Origin: DASSTY01 sp035760645
GTDB lineage: Bacteria > Gemmatimonadota > Gemmatimonadetes > Gemmatimonadales > GWC2-71-9
Assembly (NCBI GenBank): GCA_035760645.1
Contig: DASTSO010000155.1
Coordinates: 1-35,458, forward strand
Direction of reading: 5' to 3'
DNA: 35,458 nt
A program made the translations under genes and the position numbers. Positions 30,585 to 35,458 of this stretch are shown here, one piece after another. The notes beneath the pieces were generated by a model. That model was not told the origin of the DNA. It made no database searches and was given only the letters and a program-made list of their open reading frames with translations. Each line of letters starts with the position of its first letter. The stretch's first letter is position 1.

Positions 30585-31735
30585 CGCTCCTCCTGGTCCT
30601 CCTCGACCGGCGCGTCGTCCGGTGCACCGTGACCGGGCCGGTCGTCCGGACCGTCGTCGTCGAACTCGCCGTCGCCGTAGTCGAACTCGAAGTACTCGTG
30701 CGCCGCCTCGTCGGCCTCGTGGGCCGCCTCCTCGACCGCAGCGATGTCCTCCGCCTTGGCGCGCTCGACCGCGCGCCAGAGGTACTCCTTCAGATCGTCG
30801 ATCCCCGCACCCGTCGCGCTCGAGACGGCGAGCACGCCGGTCGCCTCGGGCGCCGAGAGCGCGGGGAGCGGCACGTCCGGCGGCAGCAGATCGCGCTTCG
30901 TCAGCACCAGGACGTGCGGCTTGCCGTAGAGCGCGGGGCTGTACTCGCGCACCTCGTGCCGGAGCCGGTCGTAGGCGGCCTGCGGCTCCTCTGCGTCGAG
31001 CGGCACCAGGAAGGCGAGCACCCGGGTGCGCTCGACGTGCTGCAGGAAGCGGAGGCCGAGCCCCTTCCCCGCATGCGCGCCCTCGATGATGCCGGGAATG
31101 TCGGCCATCACGAACGAGCGGCTGCCGCTCAGTCCCACGACGCCGAGGTTGGGCTCGAGCGTCGTGAACGGGTAGTCGGCGATCTTGGGCCGCGCGGCGC
31201 TCACCACCGAGAGGAGCGTGCTCTTCCCCGCGTTCGGCTCGCCGACGAGGCCGACGTCGGCGAGGAGCTTGAGGACCAGCTCGAGCCGGCGCTCCTCCCC
31301 CTCCTCGCCCGGCTCCCACTCGCGCGGCGCCTGGTGGGTCGGGGTGGCGAAGCGCGCGTTGCCGCGACCGCCGCGCCCACCCTTCGCGACGAGGAGCGTG
31401 TCGCCCTCGCGGAGCACCTCGCCGAGGAGCTCGCCGGTGTCGGCGTCGCGCACGACGGTGCCCGGCGGCACCGGGAGCACGATGTCGGGGGCGGAGGCGC
31501 CGGTCCAGGTCTTCCCCTTCCCGTGCTGCCCGCGCTCCGCCTTCCAGACGCTGCGATAGCGGTAGTCGAGCAGCGTGCCGAGGTTGGCGTCGCCGCGGAC
31601 GAAGACGCTGCCGCCGCGGCCGCCGTCGCCGCCGTCGGGGCCGCCCTTCGGCTTGTACTTGAAGCGCGCGAAGCTCGACGCGCCGGAGCCCCCGGTGCCG
31701 GCCACCACCTGCACGACGGCGCGGTCGATGAACAT
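30581..31735 (-). CDS. obgE: GTPase Obg (CgtA)
   Basis: A 384-residue ribosome-associated GTPase. The glycine-rich Obg fold (1-158) has GSGASSFARFKYKPKGGPDGG; the G domain shows G1 GEPNAGKST (165-173), G2 YPFTTLEPNLG, G3 DIPGIIEGA, G4 TKRD (in place of NKxD) and G5 SSATGAG. A strongly acidic C-terminal tail of about 45 residues (FEFDYGDGEFDDDGPDD) replaces the OCT domain. Obg acts in late 50S assembly and stress response. Start overlaps the preceding gene by one base (TGATG). Confidence 0.97.
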   Translation of the reverse strand: MFIDRAVVQVVAGTGGSGASSFARFKYKPKGGPDGGDGGRGGSVFVRGDANLGTLLDYRYRSVWKAERGQHGKGKTWTGASAPDIVLPVPPGTVVRDADTGELLGEVLREGDTLLVAKGGRGGRGNARFATPTHQAPREWEPGEEGEERRLELVLKLLADVGLVGEPNAGKSTLLSVVSAARPKIADYPFTTLEPNLGVVGLSGSRSFVMADIPGIIEGAHAGKGLGLRFLQHVERTRVLAFLVPLDAEEPQAAYDRLRHEVREYSPALYGKPHVLVLTKRDLLPPDVPLPALSAPEATGVLAVSSATGAGIDDLKEYLWRAVERAKAEDIAAVEEAAHEADEAAHEYFEFDYGDGEFDDDGPDDRPGHGAPDDAPVEEDQEER

Positions 31736-32388
31736 CAGGCCACCGGCTCCGCCGCCGGGATCCAGCCGTCGCGTACGCCGCGCCAGAGCTCCTTGACCTT
31801 CTTCCACTGGTCGAAGGAGAGGAGCGGGTTGACGATCGAGAGCACGCCCTCGATCTGCCCGAACGAGGCACCGGCGTTGAGCGCGCCGCGCAGGTGCGAG
31901 TGGAGCTGGCGCGGCGCCTCGAGCACCGCGGTCTGCGCCACGGTGCAGAGCTCGCGGCGCTGCAGGTCGAGCCCCGGGCGCGAGAGGGTGCGGCCGTAAC
32001 CGTGCAGCACCATCCAGAGGTCGATCGCCGGGTGCAGCTCGCGGACGTTCTCGCGCAGCCGCCGGTAGTTCTCGCCGTAGACGAGCTCGCACGTGGCCTC
32101 GCCGCGGCGGAGCCACTCCTCCTCGTGGCCCAGCTCGGCGTCGGGATCGGCCTCCGGCGCGCGCACGCCGCTCACCTTCCGCCAGACGCCGAAGGCGACG
32201 AGCGTGCGCGGATAGCCCACCATGAGCACCGACTGCAGCAGCAGCTCCTCGACCCACTGGACCGGGACCTGGGAGCCGCGCAGCGCGCTGGCGCGGGCGC
32301 GGATCTCGGGCTCGTAGCCCTGCGCGATGGCGGCGGCGAAGCGCACCAGGTCGCGCGTCTGCGGATCGAGGCTGTCCTGTTTCGCCAT
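31735..32388 (-). CDS. Carboxymuconolactone decarboxylase-family protein
   Basis: A 217-residue protein with two alpha-helical CMD-like segments. The clearest is LQRRELCTVAQTAVLEAPRQLHSHLRGALNAGASFGQIEGVL (about residues 145-185), matching the pattern of AhpD/CMD proteins (an acidic residue, QxxxHxxGALNxGA). The AhpD redox pair CxxC is absent, so peroxidase-partner activity is unlikely; a decarboxylase or unknown role is open. It is joined to the asparaginase gene upstream and to obgE downstream by TGATG one-base overlaps, so it is very probably co-translated with both. No functional link to Obg is known to me. Confidence 0.8.
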   Translation of the reverse strand: MAKQDSLDPQTRDLVRFAAAIAQGYEPEIRARASALRGSQVPVQWVEELLLQSVLMVGYPRTLVAFGVWRKVSGVRAPEADPDAELGHEEEWLRRGEATCELVYGENYRRLRENVRELHPAIDLWMVLHGYGRTLSRPGLDLQRRELCTVAQTAVLEAPRQLHSHLRGALNAGASFGQIEGVLSIVNPLLSFDQWKKVKELWRGVRDGWIPAAEPVA

Positions 32389-33515
32389 CAGTCTACCTCG
32401 CGGCTCGGGCGTGCGTGCATCGTTTCCGCGCGCGGCGCATCCTGCGCCTGCGCGCCTCCCTGCGGCCCACGCCACTCCGGCATGTGCCACTCCAGCGTAC
32501 CGGCCGGCCGGAGCCGGCCGGTGAGCTCCCCGCGCGTGTTGCGGATCGGCACCTCGGCCCAGCGCTCGAGCAGGGCGGGAGCCTCCAGCGGCGTGCCGGC
32601 GCCGGGCATCCCGCCGCGCCAGCGCGCGGCCAGCTCGCGCAGCACGGCGAAGAGCGCCACCGGCGCCACCCGCATGTCGCCGTCCGCCACCTTCAGCGTG
32701 ATGCCCCAGCCCGGCGCCACGAGCGCGGCGCTGTAGACGCCCTCGGCGCCGACCTTCGCCACGACCCCGCCGGGCCACGCCGCCATGAGCTCGGTGCAGA
32801 AGCGCCCGGTGCCGGCGACGAGGTCGGGGTGCCCCATCATCGCCGCGCGCAGGCGCACCGCCGCCGGCTCCTCCGACGCGACGAAGCGGGCGTAGGCCGT
32901 CGCCATGGCGCGGAGCGGGAGCGCGAAGCAGACCACGGTGCAGCCGTCCACCGCGAGCGCGACGTCCTCGGGCGCCGCGCCGCTCCAGCGCAGCACCGCC
33001 TCGAGGATGCGGCGCTGCACCGGATGCCCGGCGCGCTCGTAGCCCTGCGTCTCCCACCCGTGGTGTCGCGCGAGGGCGAGCATGCCGGCGTGCTTCCCGG
33101 AGCAGTTGCTCCAGAGGGGCGTGAGCGTCAACCCGCTCTTGAGCACCATCTCCGCCACCGCCGGCCCGAGCGGCGGGTGGGGGCCGCAGGCCAGCTGGTC
33201 CTCGGTACAGCCGATCTTCGCCAGGAAGCCCGCCGCGACGTCGAGGTGTCGCCGCTCGCTCGAGTGCGAGGCGCAGGCCAGCGCGAGCTCCTCGGGCGTG
33301 AGCCCGAAGGCGTCGGCCGCGCCGTCCTCGACGAGCGGCATCGCCTGGAACGGCTTCGCCGCCGAGCGCCAGTAGGTGAGCCGCCCGGGATCGCCGGCGG
33401 CGGCGAGGAGGCGGCCGTCGGCGTCGGTCACGGCGACGCTGACCGGGTGCACCGACTCGACCAGGTCGCCGCGGGTCGATTCGATGCGGAAGGAGGTCTG
33501 GTGGGACGGCGTCAT
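32388..33515 (-). CDS. Class 3 (Rhizobium etli-type) L-asparaginase
   Basis: A 375-residue member of the asparaginase II family (not the E. coli type). It hydrolyses L-asparagine to aspartate and ammonia. Motifs: WRSAAKPFQAMPLVEDGAAD with S51 and K54, ACASHSSE with S83, SNCSGKHAGML with C138 and K141, VDGCTVVCFALP with C192, and VVAKVGAEGVY with K254. From the known R. etli structure these correspond, as I recall it, to the two Ser-Lys pairs and the Cys/Lys/Cys zinc site, all at a near-constant offset. No signal peptide, so cytosolic. The C-terminal ~20 residues are a variable tail. TATCTT lies 9 nt before the ATG. Confidence 0.92.
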   Translation of the reverse strand: MTPSHQTSFRIESTRGDLVESVHPVSVAVTDADGRLLAAAGDPGRLTYWRSAAKPFQAMPLVEDGAADAFGLTPEELALACASHSSERRHLDVAAGFLAKIGCTEDQLACGPHPPLGPAVAEMVLKSGLTLTPLWSNCSGKHAGMLALARHHGWETQGYERAGHPVQRRILEAVLRWSGAAPEDVALAVDGCTVVCFALPLRAMATAYARFVASEEPAAVRLRAAMMGHPDLVAGTGRFCTELMAAWPGGVVAKVGAEGVYSAALVAPGWGITLKVADGDMRVAPVALFAVLRELAARWRGGMPGAGTPLEAPALLERWAEVPIRNTRGELTGRLRPAGTLEWHMPEWRGPQGGAQAQDAPRAETMHARPSREVD

Positions 33516-33554
33516 ATGGTGGGGAAGATAGTCGGGAGGTTACGTTTTCACCCC
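33516..33554. promoter_or_regulatory. Divergent 39-bp promoter region, asparaginase/wzi
   Basis: Only 39 bp separate the two divergent ATGs. On the minus strand TATCTT (33525-33530) ends 9 nt before the asparaginase ATG; on the plus strand TACGTT (33541-33546) ends 8 nt before the barrel-protein ATG. Both would give leaderless or nearly leaderless mRNAs, with -35 regions reaching across or into the opposite gene. A plus-strand GGGAGG (33534-33539) is 15 nt from the ATG, too far for a standard ribosome site. No -35 match is convincing. Confidence 0.4.
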
Positions 33555-35087
33555 ATGCACATCCCCGGCCGCCTCCGCGGCGCGTTGGTGCTGGCCCTCC
33601 TCGCCCTCGCCCCCGCGCGAGCGGCGGCGCAGGCCTCGCCGTACGTGCCCCTCGACGACCCGTCGCTTCCGCTCTTCGAATTCCTCGTGGCCCGCGGCGT
33701 CGTGGCCGACCCCACGCCGCAGGTGCGCCCCTTCCGCCAGGCCGACGCGCTGCGCGTCCTCGCCGGGGCCGACTCGGCCTGCGCCTGTGCCGCGACGGCG
33801 GACGGACGCATGATCCGCGAGCTGATCGCCGAGTGGACGGAGCCCGCCGGCGACACGCGCTGGTGGCTCGCCGGGCGCGCGGGGGCACAGGCCTACACGC
33901 ACGCGCGCCGGGAGGAGCTGCAGCCCCTCGGCGAGGGCGGAGCCAATCCGTACGTCGACGTGACGGCGCGGGCCGTCTTCGGGCCGTTCGTCGCGGCGAC
34001 GCGGCCGGTGATCGAGCCCCGCCTCGCCGACGATCCCGACTGGCCCGGCCGCCGCGACGTGAAGCTGCTGAGCCGGCTCGCCGAGGCGTACGTGAGCGCG
34101 CAGGCGCGCTTCGGGCGGCTCCTCTACGGCCAGCTCGACCACAACTGGGGACCGGTCGGGCTTCCCGGCTTCCCGGTGAGCGACTACGGCTACGAGCGCC
34201 AGGGCTTCGCCTGGGAGCTCGGCACCCGGGCCGTCCGGCTGGGCGCGGTGGCCGCCGACCTGCACGACGAGACCGACAGTCTCGGCCGCCGGGTGCACCG
34301 CTATTTCTTCGCGCACCGGCTCGACGTGCGCCTGAGCCCCCGGCTCCAGCTCGCCGCGTGGGAGAGCTCCGTGCTGGGGGGCGCCGACCGCGGCTTCGAG
34401 ACGCGCTACCGCAACCCGCTCGCCTTCAGCTATCTCTCGAACGCCCTCGGCCTGGGCGACAGCAGCAACGTCATGCTCGGCCTCGACGCGACGTGGCGCG
34501 TCGCGGGGCGGCACACGCTGCAGGCGCAGCTCGCGCTCGACGACTTCTGGTACCAGCACCGCGACCAGAACCGCGACCGCTGGGGCCTGACGCTCATGGC
34601 CACGGGCCCGGTGCTGGGCCGCGCCGCCTATCGCGCCTACTACACCCAGGTCTCCGCGCTCGCGCTGCGCACCTTCAACCGGTTCGAGAACTTCACCGAC
34701 GCCGGCGTCGGCATCGGCCGCAACTTCACCGACCAGGACCGCCTCTCGCTCTTCGTGTCCTGGCCGGTGACGCCGCGCTGGCTCGTCACCCCCGAGCTCA
34801 CGCTCCAGCGCCAGGGCGAGGGATCGATCGACGCGCCCTATCCGCCCGCCGGCACGCCGGAGCTCCAGGGCACCCCCGCCCTCTTCATCGGCACGGTGGA
34901 GCGCACCTGGCGTGCCGCGCTCGGCGTCACCGGGCGGCAGGGCCCGTTCGCGCTCACGGCCGACGCGGGCTTCCACCACGTCGTGAATGCGGGCCACGTC
35001 CTCGGCGCGACCGACGACCGCATCGAGGCACGGCTGCAGGCCACCCTGGGCCTGGGCCGGCGCGGCGTGCTGCGCGGCGGCGACTGA
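33555..35087 (+). CDS. Capsule assembly Wzi-family outer-membrane protein
   Basis: A 510-residue exported protein. The signal peptide is MHIPGRLRGALVLALLALAP followed by ARAAAQA, with cleavage likely after AAA or AQA. The rest is rich in alternating, aromatic-bearing beta strands (RLLYGQLDHNWGPVGLPGF, YFFAHRLDVRLSPRLQLAAWES, RNPLAFSYLSN, TWRVAGRHTLQAQLALDDFWY), as in the Wzi beta-barrel, which anchors surface polysaccharide. No capsule synthesis genes are nearby, so the sugar partner is unknown; many Wzi-like proteins occur outside capsule loci. It is the only long plus-strand gene in the window. Stop TGA at 35085-35087. Confidence 0.8.
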   Translation: MHIPGRLRGALVLALLALAPARAAAQASPYVPLDDPSLPLFEFLVARGVVADPTPQVRPFRQADALRVLAGADSACACAATADGRMIRELIAEWTEPAGDTRWWLAGRAGAQAYTHARREELQPLGEGGANPYVDVTARAVFGPFVAATRPVIEPRLADDPDWPGRRDVKLLSRLAEAYVSAQARFGRLLYGQLDHNWGPVGLPGFPVSDYGYERQGFAWELGTRAVRLGAVAADLHDETDSLGRRVHRYFFAHRLDVRLSPRLQLAAWESSVLGGADRGFETRYRNPLAFSYLSNALGLGDSSNVMLGLDATWRVAGRHTLQAQLALDDFWYQHRDQNRDRWGLTLMATGPVLGRAAYRAYYTQVSALALRTFNRFENFTDAGVGIGRNFTDQDRLSLFVSWPVTPRWLVTPELTLQRQGEGSIDAPYPPAGTPELQGTPALFIGTVERTWRAALGVTGRQGPFALTADAGFHHVVNAGHVLGATDDRIEARLQATLGLGRRGVLRGGD

Positions 35088-35105
35088 CGACCGGGGGCGC
35101 GAGCG

Positions 35106-35123
35106 CCGGAGGGTTGCCTCCGG
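35106..35123 (+). terminator. Hairpin after the Wzi-family gene
   Basis: A 7-bp stem CCGGAGG/CCTCCGG with loop GTTG, 18 nt past the stop codon. No T-tract follows. It overlaps the -35 box of the tRNA promoter, so it could stop transcription and mark the unit boundary, but the evidence is the stem alone. Confidence 0.35.
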
Positions 35124-35142
35124 GGCCTCCCCGTGCTAGAAT
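35114..35142 (+). promoter_or_regulatory. Promoter of tRNA-Val
   Basis: TTGCCT (35114-35119) and TAGAAT (35137-35142) are spaced by 17 nt. The predicted start near 35149 gives a 5' leader of about 19 nt before the mature tRNA, typical for a single tRNA unit. Confidence 0.7.
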
Positions 35143-35167
35143 CCCGCTCCCGGAACACCGGGGTCTC

Positions 35168-35241
35168 GGGCGATTAGCTCAGCTGGTTAGAGCGCGCGCC
35201 TCACATGCGCGAGGTCGGGGGTTCGAGCCCCTCATCGCCCA
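35168..35241 (+). tRNA. tRNA-Val (CAC)
   Basis: A 74-nt cloverleaf including the discriminator A. Acceptor GGGCGAT pairs with ATCGCCC; D-stem GCTC/GAGC; anticodon stem CGCGC/GCGCG with loop CTCACAT, anticodon CAC, reading GUG codons; T-stem GGGGG/CCCTC (one G-T pair) with loop TTCGAGC. The 3' CCA is not encoded, so a nucleotidyltransferase must add it. Own promoter upstream and hairpin terminator downstream. Confidence 0.96.
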
Positions 35242-35256
35242 CTGTCATCGCCTCCG

Positions 35257-35288
35257 GAGCGGGGACGGCCAGCCGGTCGTCCCCGCTC
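35257..35288 (+). terminator. Terminator-like hairpin after tRNA-Val
   Basis: An 11-bp perfect stem GAGCGGGGACG/CGTCCCCGCTC, extendable by GCC/GGT to 14 bp with a 4-nt loop. It begins 15 nt after the tRNA. The following TGTCATCC is only weakly T-rich, so termination efficiency is unclear. Confidence 0.6.
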
Positions 35289-35301
35289 TGTCATCCGGCT
35301 C

Positions 35302-35458
35302 ATGTCTCCTCTTCCGCCCGCCCGCCCGCGGGCGCCGGCGACCTTCCCGATGGCTCCCTGCCGCACGCCCTTCCGTCCCCACGCTTCGCGTCCCCGCCGG
35401 GCCGGCGGGCGGTCGGCCGCGCTGCTCGTCGCGCTGGTGGCCGCGAGCGCGTGCCGCG
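35302..35458 (+). CDS. Possible lipoprotein, N-terminal fragment
   Basis: An open frame from ATG 35302 to the window edge (52 codons). The part RSAALLVALVAASAC near the edge looks like a lipoprotein signal with a lipobox-like ASAC, preceded by an arginine-rich region. The true start may be the ATG at 35350 (MAPCRTPF). With only a signal sequence visible, the product cannot be named; GC-rich sequence also makes chance frames common. Confidence 0.4.
   Translation, partial: MSPLPPARPRAPATFPMAPCRTPFRPHASRPRRAGGRSAALLVALVAASACR

Noticed and set aside
28195..30627. Long minus-strand frame running through the dprA-hemW gap as a fusion protein
   Set aside because: It is out of frame with both dprA and hemW, crosses the hairpin cluster and shows only low-complexity Arg/Pro/Ala sequence.

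Overview
This is a very GC-rich window of a free-living bacterial chromosome made almost entirely of conserved housekeeping genes. From the left edge to about 33.5 kb every gene lies on the minus strand, in tightly packed and often overlapping operons. Only the last 2 kb (an outer-membrane barrel protein, tRNA-Val and the start of a lipoprotein-like ORF) is on the plus strand. The Wzi-type barrel implies a diderm (Gram-negative) cell. RNase Y, MutS2, Rex, HrcA, a class 3 asparaginase and a SpoIIE/RsbW/STAS module, together with the very high GC, would fit Gemmatimonadota or a related deep-branching soil lineage. That placement is an inference and would need a tree. I see no phage, transposase, CRISPR or other accessory island.

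Layout, in minus-strand transcription order from right to left. (1) 33.5-29.4 kb: class 3 L-asparaginase, a carboxymuconolactone-decarboxylase-fold protein, obgE and dprA, coupled by 1-4 nt overlaps. (2) A hairpin-rich repeat at 29.27-29.42 kb, then hemW. (3) 28.0-23.8 kb: hrcA-dnaJ-prmA-rsmE-HIT. (4) A palindromic repeat, then rpsU-yqeY-mutS2-dnaG-recJ-rsmD-coaD-pta-STAS-RsbW-like kinase-SpoIIE phosphatase-rsmA (23.6-11.4 kb). (5) rex, with its own promoter and a textbook Rex operator inside the 3' end of rsmA; a second copy of the palindromic repeat; then arcA-exonuclease-metallo-hydrolase (11.4-7.6 kb). (6) infC-rpmI-rplT-pheS-pheT-coiled-coil gene-zapA-rny-folD (7.6 kb to the left edge), behind a good promoter and a structured leader of about 230 nt.

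The genes fall into a few functional groups: translation factors and tRNA charging (infC, rpmI, rplT, pheST, rpsU, yqeY), ribosome and rRNA maturation (rsmA, rsmD, rsmE, prmA, obgE), replication and repair (dnaG, recJ, mutS2, dprA, exonuclease), RNA decay and cell division (rny, zapA), redox and energy control (rex, arcA, pta), protein folding (hrcA, dnaJ) and stress signalling (STAS/kinase/phosphatase).

The most interesting material is between the genes. There are two homologous copies of a 117-120 bp inverted-repeat element built from TAGGGGC/TAGGGAC heptamers, each starting right at an upstream stop codon. A different element is a cluster of hairpins sharing TGAA/TTCA loops. The infC leader has terminator-like hairpins and leads to a probable CUG start codon. 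A Rex operator overlaps the rex promoter. A recurring TANNTT box lies 6-9 nt upstream of several operon-leading start codons and suggests leaderless transcription.
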